Part shown: positions 50,963 through 59,576 of the stretch, piece by piece
How the letters are laid out: each line of letters begins with the position of its first letter
Numbering within the stretch: the first letter of the stretch is position 1
Source of the DNA: Brevibacillus formosus
GTDB lineage: Bacteria; Bacillota; Bacilli; Brevibacillales; Brevibacillaceae
Length of the DNA stretch: 64,000 bases
Direction: 5' to 3'
Assembly (NCBI RefSeq): GCF_003013405.1
Contig: NZ_PXZL01000038.1
Span: 1-64,000 of the forward strand
Position numbers and translations under genes: made by a program
The notes under the pieces: model-generated
What the model saw: the letters and a program-made list of their open reading frames with translations, nothing else
What the model was told of the DNA's origin: nothing
The model's database searches: none

Positions 50963-51400
50963 GTGAATAGTGAATTTACCATAGCTGTTCACAGCTTGGC
51001 TTTGTTGGCTCATATCCCAGAGCATATGGCAAGCAGTGAGCTCATCGCAAAAAATGTATGTACGAATCCTGCCAGAATTCGCAAAATCATGAGCATTCTG
51101 CGTAAGAACGGGTTTGTGAAGACCAAAGAGGGAATTGGCGGCGGTTATATACTCGCGTGCGATCCGAATGAGGTCACCTTGGCTGAGATATATCGTTCGA
51201 TTTCGAATGGTACACTGAAGCCGCACTGGTGTTCGGGAGATCCGCAAGAAGCGTGTCAGGTTTCTGCGAATATGCACGGAGTCATGGATCAGATTTTTAC
51301 CGAAGCAGAGATGTACTTCACGAAGTATTTGGAACAAATTACGATCCAGACCGTATTAGATAAAGTCCGTCATGGATGTCAGGAGAATTCGCAACAGTAA
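50963..51400 (+). CDS. Rrf2-family transcriptional regulator
   Basis: A 145-residue regulator: winged HTH (MASSELIAKNVCTNPARIRKIMSILRKNGFV) and the Rrf2 wing GIGGGYILACDP. Cysteines are scattered (NVC, HWC, EAC) and do not match the three-Cys Fe-S loop of IscR/NsrR, so it is more YwnA-like and could sense thiols or electrophiles. GTG start, with aaggagg about 11 bases upstream. Inverted repeats in its own promoter and before the next gene share TGTA/TACA half-sites. Confidence 0.85.
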   Translation: MNSEFTIAVHSLALLAHIPEHMASSELIAKNVCTNPARIRKIMSILRKNGFVKTKEGIGGGYILACDPNEVTLAEIYRSISNGTLKPHWCSGDPQEACQVSANMHGVMDQIFTEAEMYFTKYLEQITIQTVLDKVRHGCQENSQQ

Positions 51401-51425
51401 CCATACAAATTTTTAACATGGAAAC

Positions 51426-51444
51426 TGTAATGATTTCCGTTACA
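51426..51444 (+). promoter_or_regulatory. possible second Rrf2 operator
   Basis: TGTAA-tgatttccg-TTACA, 19 bases before the IDEAL-domain gene start, resembling the ACTGT...ACAGT repeat in the Rrf2 promoter. Confidence 0.4.
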
Positions 51445-51462
51445 ATTAGGAGGTGCACGAAA

Positions 51463-51852
51463 ATGAATCGAGATGAGTTATTGGAAGTCGGAGAATGGGT
51501 ATTGGGCAAGACCAAATTCGGCGAGTTAGTTCAAGGCTTCGTCGAAACAGATGATTCATTGCGAGGTACCGCGAAAGTTTATGTGGTTCAATGCGACAAC
51601 GAAGAGACGATCGGCAAGCTGGTGGTGATTCCGAGACAGTGGATGGAACGCATTCCAGTAGGCTCTTTTGATGATGAAGAGCATATGCATGATTTGATCG
51701 ACCTCGCTCTCGCAACCAAAGATAGAGAGTGGTTTATGGACCTGACTGCCAAGGCAAGCACCATGAGACAGACGTCAGGGAAAGAAGCCCGCAAAACAAG
51801 AAGCTCTTCCATTCGCAATCGCTTGGGAACTTCTGCTATTTGGGAGCAATAA
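51463..51852 (+). CDS. IDEAL-domain protein
   Basis: A 129-residue protein with an N-terminal beta-rich part (ELLEVGEWVLGKTKFGELVQGFVE, VYVVQCDNEETIGKLVVIPRQ) and an IDEAL-type helix near the C-terminus (HDLIDLALATKDREWFMDLT). IDEAL domains are short protein-interaction modules in Firmicutes, for instance in ComK-related and YpiB-like proteins. The Ser/Arg-rich tail may be disordered. ATG with taggagg, 8 bases. Cotranscription with the next two genes is likely (29 and 31 base gaps). Confidence 0.75.
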   Translation: MNRDELLEVGEWVLGKTKFGELVQGFVETDDSLRGTAKVYVVQCDNEETIGKLVVIPRQWMERIPVGSFDDEEHMHDLIDLALATKDREWFMDLTAKASTMRQTSGKEARKTRSSSIRNRLGTSAIWEQ

Positions 51853-51881
51853 TTTTTCACAATACAGGAGGAGTACGGAGT

Positions 51882-52445
51882 ATGTCTAACGTGAATCAGA
51901 ACAGTTGGTTTGAAAAAGGAATGAGCTTTGCCGCGTACAAAGAAAGTATGAACGTCAACAAAGAAGAGCTGTCTCGCGTGTACGATCAGCTCACATTTAC
52001 GGAAGAGGATCTGGCTTTCTGGAAGGAGCTCTCCCAGCGCAATTGGAAAGGGGTCGTTCTAACCGCAGACTGGTGTGGGGATGCTTCCTTGTGCGTTCCT
52101 GTCATTCAGCGAATTGCCGAGGAAAGCAACATTGAATTGCGCTTTCTCATCCGTGACGAAAATTTGGAGCTGATGGATCAATACCTGACCAATGGCACAG
52201 CACGTGCAATCCCGATCTTTATTTTCCTCGACCAGGATGGTTACGAGGCAAGAGTGTGGGGACCGCGTTCCCCAGAAGTACAGGAAATGATTACGACTGC
52301 CCGTGCAGGCTTGCCGGCTGCAGACGCTCCAGATTTTGAGGAAAAGCAAAAGGAGTTGTACCGCAACTTCAAGCAAAAGATATCTACAGACCCTGCTATT
52401 TGGCGCACGGTGATTGAGAGCGTGAAAGCGAAGCTGCAAGGCTAA
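51882..52445 (+). CDS. thioredoxin-family protein
   Basis: A 187-residue thioredoxin-fold protein. The active-site region is TADWCGDASLCVPVIQRIAEE, where the classical CxxC is replaced by a C-x5-C spacing. The cis-Pro region is ARAIPIFIFLDQDG. This matches the family of Bacillus thioredoxin-like proteins with a WCGDA motif. It may act in thiol repair or reduction; the Rrf2 regulator upstream fits thiol stress. ATG with aggaggag. Confidence 0.88.
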   Translation: MSNVNQNSWFEKGMSFAAYKESMNVNKEELSRVYDQLTFTEEDLAFWKELSQRNWKGVVLTADWCGDASLCVPVIQRIAEESNIELRFLIRDENLELMDQYLTNGTARAIPIFIFLDQDGYEARVWGPRSPEVQEMITTARAGLPAADAPDFEEKQKELYRNFKQKISTDPAIWRTVIESVKAKLQG

Positions 52446-52476
52446 AGAGAAAAATCTATAGGATAGGAATGGATAA

Positions 52477-53682
52477 ATGAATATGAATACACAAGAGAAT
52501 AGTCAGCGACCGATTCTCTTCCTGATGATCAACATGTTTATCGCCATGCTGGGAATTGGCTTGATTATTCCGATTTTGCCCGAATTTCTCAAAGAGTTCG
52601 GCGCGGGTGGGGAGACGGCTGGATACTTGGTGGCGGCCTTTGGTGTAACACAATTTCTTTTTTCTCCAATTGCAGGGGAATGGTCGGATAAGTACGGTCG
52701 AAAAATCATGATTGTAATGGGACTCGTCCTGTTTACGATCTCCAACCTGGTCTTTGCCTTGGCTGAACAGACTTGGGTGCTCTACCTTTCTCGTCTGATC
52801 GGCGGGATTGGGGCAGCAGCGATGATTCCGTCTATGCTGGCGTATGTAGCGGATATCACGACAGAGGATAAACGTGGAAAAGGACTGGGGATGCTCGGAG
52901 CTGCCATGTCGCTCGGTTTTGTTATCGGGCCTGGTATTGGCGGATTTTTGGCAGAGCTTGGCTTGCGTATGCCGTTCTACATTTCCGCGGCGGTTGGTGC
53001 GGTAGCCACACTCGGTTCCATCTTCTTCTTGTCAGAATCCCTTCCTAAGGAAAAACAGCTGGCGGCACGAAACGCCAAAGACAAACAGGAAAACATCTTC
53101 CTACAACTCGGCAAGTCGTTTCAATCGTCGTACTTCATCATGCTGGTGCTGGTCTTTACGATGACGTTTGGCTTGGCGAACTTCGAAGTTATCTTCCCGC
53201 TGTTCGTCGACGCGAAATTCGCTTATACTCCGCGCGATATTTCCATCATTATCACAGTGGGTGCTCTTGCCGGTACGATTGTGCAGGCAGCGTTGATCGG
53301 CAAGCTCATTACTCGTTTTGGCGAGAAAAAGCTCATTAACTGGACGTTCTTCTTGTCTGCTGTATCGATGGTGATGATGCTATTGTCCGGTAACTTCTGG
53401 TATATGCTGATTTTGACGGTTATCTTCTTTACCCTGACGTCGATTATGCGTCCAGCAATCAACACGCTGATCTCCAAGCGAGCGGGGGATGAGCAGGGCT
53501 TTGTAGCAGGAATGAACAATGCCTACATGAGTCTTGGAAATATTTTTGGCCCAGCAGTGGCAGGTACATTGTACGGGGTTCATTTGAATGCACCGTATTT
53601 GTTCGGCGCGATTATCCTGGTTCTCAGCTTGTTCTTGTCGCAGGTGGAAAGCCGTCGCAGCATGAAACGGGCAGTGGCCTAA
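52477..53682 (+). CDS. MFS drug-efflux transporter, 12-TM
   Basis: A 401-residue major-facilitator with 12 helices and the DHA1 signatures: motif A GEWSDKYGRKIMIVMG between helices 2 and 3, LYLSRLIGGIGAAAMIPSMLAYVAD (motif B region) and motif C GLGMLGAAMSLGFVIGPGIGGFLAE. It resembles TetA/NorA/Bmr-type multidrug exporters. It is the last gene of the Rrf2 group and ends at a terminator. Confidence 0.92.
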   Translation: MNMNTQENSQRPILFLMINMFIAMLGIGLIIPILPEFLKEFGAGGETAGYLVAAFGVTQFLFSPIAGEWSDKYGRKIMIVMGLVLFTISNLVFALAEQTWVLYLSRLIGGIGAAAMIPSMLAYVADITTEDKRGKGLGMLGAAMSLGFVIGPGIGGFLAELGLRMPFYISAAVGAVATLGSIFFLSESLPKEKQLAARNAKDKQENIFLQLGKSFQSSYFIMLVLVFTMTFGLANFEVIFPLFVDAKFAYTPRDISIIITVGALAGTIVQAALIGKLITRFGEKKLINWTFFLSAVSMVMMLLSGNFWYMLILTVIFFTLTSIMRPAINTLISKRAGDEQGFVAGMNNAYMSLGNIFGPAVAGTLYGVHLNAPYLFGAIILVLSLFLSQVESRRSMKRAVA

Positions 53683-53698
53683 TAATTTTTGTATGAGG

Positions 53699-53745
53699 AA
53701 AAGAGCAGCGCAGAGTGCGGAAACGCTTTGTGTTGCTCTTTTTTG
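53699..53745 (+). terminator. terminator after MFS gene
   Basis: AAAGAGCAgCgCA ... TGtGtTGCTCTTTT imperfect long stem with T-run. Confidence 0.75.
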
Positions 53746-53779
53746 TGTTATAGGAAAAACGGCCTACATCTTTTATAAT

Positions 53780-53808
53780 TTGTTCAAATTGGAATGTTTT
53801 AGCATAAT
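53780..53808 (+). promoter_or_regulatory. possible promoter of VWA lipoprotein gene
   Basis: TTGTTC, 17 bases, CATAAT; the start codon is 31 bases on. Confidence 0.5.
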
Positions 53809-53838
53809 GTAGGTGGAGTAAGAGGAGGGGGAAGCTTT

Positions 53839-55224
53839 TTGAAGAAATGGGCATCGTTTATTATGTTTCTTATGCTAGTGATGACGGGCTGTACGGACTC
53901 TGATCCTGCGCAAAAAGACACTGCTGCGACACAACAAACCGCAAACTTACAGGAGCAGACGAAAACGCCTGATCAGACAACTTCAGATACATCCACACAA
54001 ATGCAGGCTAGAGAGCCACTGCCGCCTGTTAAGCGTGAGTTGACGGCATTTGAGCTCGCATTGGCAAACCAGGTGGTAGGGACGTATGCTGGCGAAAATT
54101 ACGATGAAGAGAAGGTCAAAAAAGAATTGGATAAGCTCCCAGCTACACTCACATCGGAGCAATATCTCGAGGAGCTGCTGAAATTACTCGGAGAGGATTA
54201 TCGCCCGTTTGTTCTTACGTTTGCGAATTTTGATTCCAGTGTAGACGTTCACTTGCAGCGTCCGACAGAGGAGATTACCTTGCCGGAAACGCAAAAAACG
54301 CATTTTGCCTTGCTGATTGATGCGAGTGGCAGCATGAAAGGAAAAGTCGGCAAAAAAACGAAGATGGAGGCAGCTCGAGAGGCAATTGACCAATTCGCGT
54401 CTGTCCTTCCCAAAAACGCGACGATTTCTTTACGAGTATATGGGCATAAAGGAAGCGGCAGTGACCAAGACAAAGCGTTATCATGCGCCAGTACAGAGAC
54501 CTTTTATTCGGAGACGGGCTATCAGAAGGAATCGTTTCAACAAGCATTGGGCAAAGTACAGCCAGCAGGCTGGACACCGATTGCAAAAGCACTGCAAGCC
54601 GTGCAAGAAGATATTCCAGCCGGGACAAATGAAACATTCGTGTACGTGGTGAGCGACGGGATCGAAACGTGCGGAGGAAATCCCGTTGAAGCAGCCAAAG
54701 CACTGAACCAGTCGAGCATAAAGACCGTAGTGAACATTATCGGTTTTGACGTTGATAACGAAGGGCAGCGTATGCTCAAGCAAGTGGCGGATGCGGGAGC
54801 GGGGACATACATAACCGTGCAGGATGAAGAGGCTTTGAAAAAGCACCTTCGGGGCGAATACGACAAGCTCAAGCAGGCTTGGTACGCGTGGAAGGAAAAT
54901 GCCAAAGAAGACGCACTCAGTCAAAAAGAAGCGAAGAAAAAACTCGCGGAAGACACCAAGGAAAAAGTAAAAGCGTTGGTGGAGGAAGAAAAACAAAGAT
55001 TGCTGGACGCCAGGGAATATTTGAAAAAGAGATTTAACGGAAAAGGCGGAATTATGGATACCGATAGCGCCATTATCGACCGGAAGCAGGAAATATGGCG
55101 ATACGCTGTGGATACAGGCAATGGGCTATGGAGAGATTCCGTTGACAATGGCAATCAGGAGTGGCGGGAAGTCATTGAGGAAGGACAACAAGGGGTTCGA
55201 GACGCAAACGCTAAAAAACCTTGA
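53839..55224 (+). CDS. lipoprotein with von Willebrand factor A domain
   Basis: A 461-residue lipoprotein: signal peptide with lipobox MTGC (Cys18), a Thr/Gln-rich linker, a VWA domain (about 152-330) with an intact MIDAS motif DASGSMKG near 161 and the later VVSDGIETCGGN, then a Lys/Glu-rich coiled coil (345-405) and a repetitive tail with short W-containing units (GNGLWRDSVDNGNQEWREVIEEG). It probably binds a protein partner through Mg2+ at the outer membrane face. TTG start 8 bases after gaggaggggg. No MoxR ATPase gene is near, unlike many VWA proteins. Confidence 0.83.
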   Translation: MKKWASFIMFLMLVMTGCTDSDPAQKDTAATQQTANLQEQTKTPDQTTSDTSTQMQAREPLPPVKRELTAFELALANQVVGTYAGENYDEEKVKKELDKLPATLTSEQYLEELLKLLGEDYRPFVLTFANFDSSVDVHLQRPTEEITLPETQKTHFALLIDASGSMKGKVGKKTKMEAAREAIDQFASVLPKNATISLRVYGHKGSGSDQDKALSCASTETFYSETGYQKESFQQALGKVQPAGWTPIAKALQAVQEDIPAGTNETFVYVVSDGIETCGGNPVEAAKALNQSSIKTVVNIIGFDVDNEGQRMLKQVADAGAGTYITVQDEEALKKHLRGEYDKLKQAWYAWKENAKEDALSQKEAKKKLAEDTKEKVKALVEEEKQRLLDAREYLKKRFNGKGGIMDTDSAIIDRKQEIWRYAVDTGNGLWRDSVDNGNQEWREVIEEGQQGVRDANAKKP

Positions 55225-55239
55225 GGGAAAGTCGCTTCC

Positions 55240-55268
55240 TTGACATTTTCTTGAAACCAGTGTAAAAA
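55240..55268 (+). promoter_or_regulatory. promoter of the T-box leader
   Basis: TTGACA (55240-55245), 17 bases, TAAAAA (55263-55268); it starts 16 bases after the VWA gene. Confidence 0.6.
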
Positions 55269-55299
55269 GAGTATACGAATCGAACACCAACAAATTCAT

Positions 55300-55566
55300 T
55301 GACGAGAAAGAGTAAGCTAATCTCCTTGTTCCCCAGAGAGTTGGCCCTAGTGCTGAAAGCCAACGTTCAAGACTTAGCCGAAAATCCTCTCCGAGAAGGA
55401 AAGCTGAAGCATTTGGAGTAAGCTGACCCGGAATCCCACCGTTACGAGGGACGCGTATGATGGTACGTAGTAGAGGTGCCGAATTGACATGCTTGCATGA
55501 AGAATTCGGAACAAGGGTGGTATCGCGAGATCAAATCTCGTCCCTTAGGGGGCGGGATTTTTTTGC
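55300..55566 (+). promoter_or_regulatory. T-box leader specific for isoleucine
   Basis: Stem I region with AGAGAGTTGGcc and the specifier loop gaaAATCc, in which ATC (55384-55386) is the isoleucine codon. The conserved T-box AAGGGTGGTATCGCG (55513-55527) pairs with the uncharged tRNA acceptor end. The terminator hairpin AATCTCGTCCC ... GGGCGGGATT with T-run (55533-55564) competes with the antiterminator. Uncharged tRNA-Ile would switch on ileS. Confidence 0.92.
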
Positions 55567-55617
55567 GTTCTATGAACCTACACTTCTACGCAAACTACAG
55601 AAGAAGGAGTGTACATG

Positions 55618-58600
55618 ATGAGGAAAGTAGACGTAAAAGAAAAAGCAAGGACACGAGAGTTGCGCGTCCTGAATCAGTGGAGGGAAGACGACACATTTCG
55701 CAAGTCGATGGACAATCGGCTGGGAAAGCCTAATTTCGTCTTTTATGAAGGACCTCCGACGGCCAACGGACAGCCGCATATCGGTCACGTGCTCGGACGG
55801 GTCATTAAGGATTTTATCGGACGCTACAAAACGATGTCTGGCTACCGTGTCGTCCGCAAAGCAGGCTGGGATACACATGGTCTCCCGGTAGAGCTTGGGG
55901 TCGAAAAGCGACTTGGCATTTCCGGCAAGCAGGAAATCGAAAACTACGGGGTGGCCAAGTTCGTCGAGGAGTGCAAAAACAGCGTCTTCGAGTACGAAAA
56001 ACAATGGCGCGAGCTGACGGAAGGCATCGCGTACTGGACAGATATGGAGCATCCGTACGTCACTTTGACCAACGACTACATCGAAAGCGTCTGGCACATC
56101 CTTTCTGACATTCATAAAAAAGAACTGCTGTACAAAGGGCATCGTGTCAGTCCGTATTGCCCGGATTGCCAGACGACACTCAGCTCCCATGAAGTGGCGC
56201 AAGGCTATGAAGACGTGAAGGACTTGAGCGCAACGGTCAAATTCAAAAGCAAGACAAGCGATGACATCTTCCTCGCGTGGACGACGACGCCATGGACACT
56301 TCCAGCCAACGTGGCTTTGGCTGTTAACAAAGAGCTCGATTACGTGCGGGTGAAGCACAAGGATGAAGTGTACGTCATAGCAAAAAATCTCGCGGAGAAA
56401 GTCTTCCAGGAAGACTACGAGGTTTTGTCCACACACAAAGGCGCAGAATTGGTCGGCATCCAGTATGAGCCGCCTTTTGGCTATATCAAGGTAAACCAAG
56501 GGCATATCGTCGTCGATGCGGACTATGTCAGTGATACGAGCGGAACGGGCATCGTGCATACTGCTCCAGCGCACGGGGAGGATGACTATCGCACGACTCG
56601 CCAGCATGGGCTTGATTTCGTGAACGTCGTGAATTTGGCTGGCCGCTATACCGATCAAATCTCAGATTTCGCGGGTCGCTTCGTCAAGGATTGCGACGTT
56701 GATATCGTCAAAGACTTGTCTCATCGCGGTCTGCTGTTTTCTAAGGAGCGCTACGAGCATAGCTATCCGTTCTGCTGGCGCTGCAAATCGCCACTGTTGT
56801 ACTACGCGATGGAGAGCTGGTTCATCAAAACGACAGCGATCAAGGATCAGCTAATCGAAAACAACAGCAAGATCGACTGGTATCCGGGACACTTGCGCGA
56901 AGGGCGCTTCGGGAAATTCCTCGAAGAGCTTGTAGACTGGAATATTAGCCGCAATCGGTATTGGGGGACACCGCTCAATCTGTGGCTTTGTCAGGAGTGT
57001 GGCAGCGAATATGCGCCAGGCAGTGTAAAAGAGTTGCGTGAGAAATCCGTGGCGCCACTTGACGAAAAGCTGGAGCTGCACAAGCCGTTTGTGGATGAGG
57101 TGAAGCTGCGTTGCTCGTGCGGCGGTACAATGGAGCGAACTCCTGAGGTCATTGATGTGTGGTTCGACAGCGGTTCGATGCCGTTTGCGCAGTACCATCA
57201 TCCATTCGGCGACGAAAAGGTATTTCAGGAGCAGTACCCTGCCGACATCATTTCAGAAGGAATCGATCAGACACGGGGTTGGTTCTTCAGCTTGTTGGCA
57301 GTTTCTACTTTGTATAACGGAAAAGCGCCTTACAAGGCGGTCATCTCTACCGGTCACGTTTTGGATGAACACGGTCAGAAAATGTCCAAAAGCAAAGGAA
57401 ACGGGATCGATCCATGGGAGGTAATCGAGGAGTTCGGTGCAGATGCATTCCGGTGGGCGCTTTTGTCTGACAGTGCGCCGTGGAGCAGCAAGCGGTTTTC
57501 CAAGCGGATCGTGGCCGAGGCGAAGTACAAAGTGATCGATACGATCCACAACACCCATGCGTTTTACTCGCTATACGCCTTGATCGATGCATTCAAGCCA
57601 GAAGAGCATCCCCCGCAACCACCTGTGAACGAGTTGGATCGTTGGATACTTTCCCGCTTGAATACCACCTTACAGCACGTGGTAAAAGGTCTGGAAACCT
57701 ACGATTTCATGAATCCGGCTGGGCATATTGAAGCGTTCGTAGACGAGCTCAGCAACTGGTACATCCGTCGTTCCCGGGACCGCTTCTGGAGCAGCGGGAT
57801 GACGCCTGACAAAGTATCTGCTTATCAGACCCTGCGGGAAGTGTTGCTGACGCTGGCGAAGATGATCGCACCATACGCACCGTTGATCGCAGAAGATATA
57901 CATGGCAATCTGGGGGGCGAAGGCAGTGTTCATTTGACTGACTATCCGAAGGTGAACACAGAAGCAATCGAAGAAACCCTTGAGCGGGACATGGAAACGG
58001 CTCGACACATCGTGGAGCTGGCGCGAAATGTTCGCAACGAAACTGGATTCAAGACAAGACAGCCTCTGTCCGAGCTGATCGTATCGATGGAGCAGCCATT
58101 TAACCTCGAGCGATTTGCCGGCATTATCCAAGACGAGATCAATGTCAAAAACATTCGGGTAGAGCAAAGTGACAGCAGCTTCGTGACGTATCATTTCAAG
58201 CTCAACCTGAAGGTAGCTGGGAAAAAATACGGCAAGCTCGTTGGGCCAATCCAAGGGTATCTAAAAGAATTGAACGCAGCCGATGCACAGAAGGCAGTGG
58301 ACAATGGCTACTTGAATGTGGAGGTCGCAGGCGAGAGTGTGCGGCTTACGCTAGATGAGCTGCTTGTGGAAAAGCAAGGGAAGCAAGGCTTCGCTTCTGC
58401 ATCCGGCTATCAGCTCCACGTGGCTTTGAATACGACACTTACAGAAGAGCTTGAGCAAGAAGGCTTGGTTCGTGAGGTTATCCGTGTCATACAGGATGCA
58501 CGCAAAAAGCTGGATCTGCCCATCGATAAACGTGTCCAGCTCACACTGGATGTGGACGATGAGCTGCGAGCAGCATTGGAGCGTTTTGATCATGTTTTGC

Positions 58601-58698
58601 GTGAAAGTGTACTCGTTTCGGATGTGACTTTTGCGAAAGCAGCAGATATGGAGACGGTCTCGTTCGGAGATAAAGCATTTGGTTTGCACATCAGATAA
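55618..58698 (+). CDS. ileS: isoleucyl-tRNA synthetase, type 2 (long form)
   Basis: A 1026-residue class I synthetase joining isoleucine to tRNA-Ile. HIGH motif at about 55 in GQPHIGHVLG, KMSKS at about 590, the CP1 editing domain between (WTTTPWTLPAN, GTGIVHTAPAHGEDD), an anticodon-binding helical part and a long C-terminal extension. At ~1030 residues it is the eukaryote-like type-2 form, which in other bacteria often resists mupirocin; typical Bacillus IleS is ~920 with a C-terminal zinc site. The ATG 8 bases after aaggag was preferred; the ATG one codon earlier is equally possible. Controlled by the T-box. Confidence 0.95.
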   Translation: MRKVDVKEKARTRELRVLNQWREDDTFRKSMDNRLGKPNFVFYEGPPTANGQPHIGHVLGRVIKDFIGRYKTMSGYRVVRKAGWDTHGLPVELGVEKRLGISGKQEIENYGVAKFVEECKNSVFEYEKQWRELTEGIAYWTDMEHPYVTLTNDYIESVWHILSDIHKKELLYKGHRVSPYCPDCQTTLSSHEVAQGYEDVKDLSATVKFKSKTSDDIFLAWTTTPWTLPANVALAVNKELDYVRVKHKDEVYVIAKNLAEKVFQEDYEVLSTHKGAELVGIQYEPPFGYIKVNQGHIVVDADYVSDTSGTGIVHTAPAHGEDDYRTTRQHGLDFVNVVNLAGRYTDQISDFAGRFVKDCDVDIVKDLSHRGLLFSKERYEHSYPFCWRCKSPLLYYAMESWFIKTTAIKDQLIENNSKIDWYPGHLREGRFGKFLEELVDWNISRNRYWGTPLNLWLCQECGSEYAPGSVKELREKSVAPLDEKLELHKPFVDEVKLRCSCGGTMERTPEVIDVWFDSGSMPFAQYHHPFGDEKVFQEQYPADIISEGIDQTRGWFFSLLAVSTLYNGKAPYKAVISTGHVLDEHGQKMSKSKGNGIDPWEVIEEFGADAFRWALLSDSAPWSSKRFSKRIVAEAKYKVIDTIHNTHAFYSLYALIDAFKPEEHPPQPPVNELDRWILSRLNTTLQHVVKGLETYDFMNPAGHIEAFVDELSNWYIRRSRDRFWSSGMTPDKVSAYQTLREVLLTLAKMIAPYAPLIAEDIHGNLGGEGSVHLTDYPKVNTEAIEETLERDMETARHIVELARNVRNETGFKTRQPLSELIVSMEQPFNLERFAGIIQDEINVKNIRVEQSDSSFVTYHFKLNLKVAGKKYGKLVGPIQGYLKELNAADAQKAVDNGYLNVEVAGESVRLTLDELLVEKQGKQGFASASGYQLHVALNTTLTEELEQEGLVREVIRVIQDARKKLDLPIDKRVQLTLDVDDELRAALERFDHVLRESVLVSDVTFAKAADMETVSFGDKAFGLHIR

Positions 58699-58717
58699 CG
58701 AAGCAGTTGGATAAAGA

Positions 58718-58762
58718 AACAGCTAGGGAACATGGTTGTTACGCCGGTTCCCTAGCTGTTTT
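58718..58762 (+). terminator. terminator after ileS
   Basis: A perfect 14-bp stem, AACAGCTAGGGAAC with GTTCCCTAGCTGTT, then tttgc. Confidence 0.85.
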
Positions 58763-58851
58763 GCATTAATTATTCTGGGTCAAACCAAACAACCGCATAA
58801 TCGCCCGCAACCAAAAATCTCCAGCCAACAGGTAATCCAAGCAAGTGCCAT

Positions 58852-58905
58852 TTGACACCCCAGCAATATGTATACTATAATTTCCTCTAGAATGAAAATT
58901 CATTC
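58852..58905 (+). promoter_or_regulatory. tetR promoter with operator
   Basis: TTGACA (58852-58857), 18 bases, TATAAT (58876-58881), then the palindrome GAATGAaaatTCATTC (58890-58905) over the start point. The same half-site recurs before the efflux genes. Confidence 0.85.
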
Positions 58906-58920
58906 CGCACGAGAGGAGTC

Positions 58921-59496
58921 ATGAACTTGTCTGAAACCAAGCGCGAATTAATCTTGGATGCAGCGCTCGTTTTGTTTGTAGATCGCGGTTTTGATGGGAC
59001 GACCGTTCCGATGATCTCCGAAAAAGCAGGGGTCGGTGCCGGTACCATCTATCGTTATTTCGAAAACAAAGAGGCGCTCGTCAATACGCTGTTTCAAGAA
59101 TGTGTGGGGGAGCTGATTGAGACAATCAATGATGGTTATCCTCGCACATCTGATGACTTACGTGAGCAATTTGGGCATATTGCGAATCAGGTGATTCGCT
59201 ACGCCAAAAAGAATTTGAACGCCTTGCTGTTTCTGGATTCCCATACAAACGGTCACTACCTAGACGAAGCCAGCCGCGAAGCGTACATGAGGCTGCGAAC
59301 ATTTTTATGTGAGTTCATTGAACGGGGACAAAAGAATAAGGTCATCCGTCCATTGCCTGCGGATGCATTGATTGCGCTTATGGACGGGGCATTCATCGCA
59401 TTGAACAAGTGCATCAAGGCTGGCGAGATCGAAGAAACCCCGGAATTGCTTGCCGGTGTAAAGGAAGCTTGCTGGGATGCGATCAGAATTCATTAA
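58921..59496 (+). CDS. TetR-family repressor of the RND operon
   Basis: A 191-residue regulator with an N-terminal HTH (RELILDAALVLFVDRGFDGTTV, ISEKAGVGAGTIYRYFENKEALV) and a helical ligand domain. The size and C-terminal pattern fit repressors of efflux genes. ATG behind gagaggagtc. Palindromes with the GAATGAA half-site flank it, one at its own promoter and one before the pump genes 25 bases after its stop. Confidence 0.93.
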   Translation: MNLSETKRELILDAALVLFVDRGFDGTTVPMISEKAGVGAGTIYRYFENKEALVNTLFQECVGELIETINDGYPRTSDDLREQFGHIANQVIRYAKKNLNALLFLDSHTNGHYLDEASREAYMRLRTFLCEFIERGQKNKVIRPLPADALIALMDGAFIALNKCIKAGEIEETPELLAGVKEACWDAIRIH

Positions 59497-59520
59497 TTCT
59501 GATCCTTCTTTTGAACAAAA

Positions 59521-59540
59521 CGGAATGAATGTTCATTCCG
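59521..59540 (+). promoter_or_regulatory. TetR operator before the RND genes
   Basis: CGGAATGAATGTTCATTCCG, arms of 9 bp around TG: a near-perfect match to the operator at the tetR promoter. Confidence 0.8.
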
Positions 59541-59576
59541 AAATACATTTCTATAAAGCAATAGGAGTGAGCCTAC

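Noticed and set aside
55570-56658. 362-residue minus-strand frame across ileS start
   Set aside because: It runs through the T-box leader and the HIGH region of ileS and shows no protein-like features.
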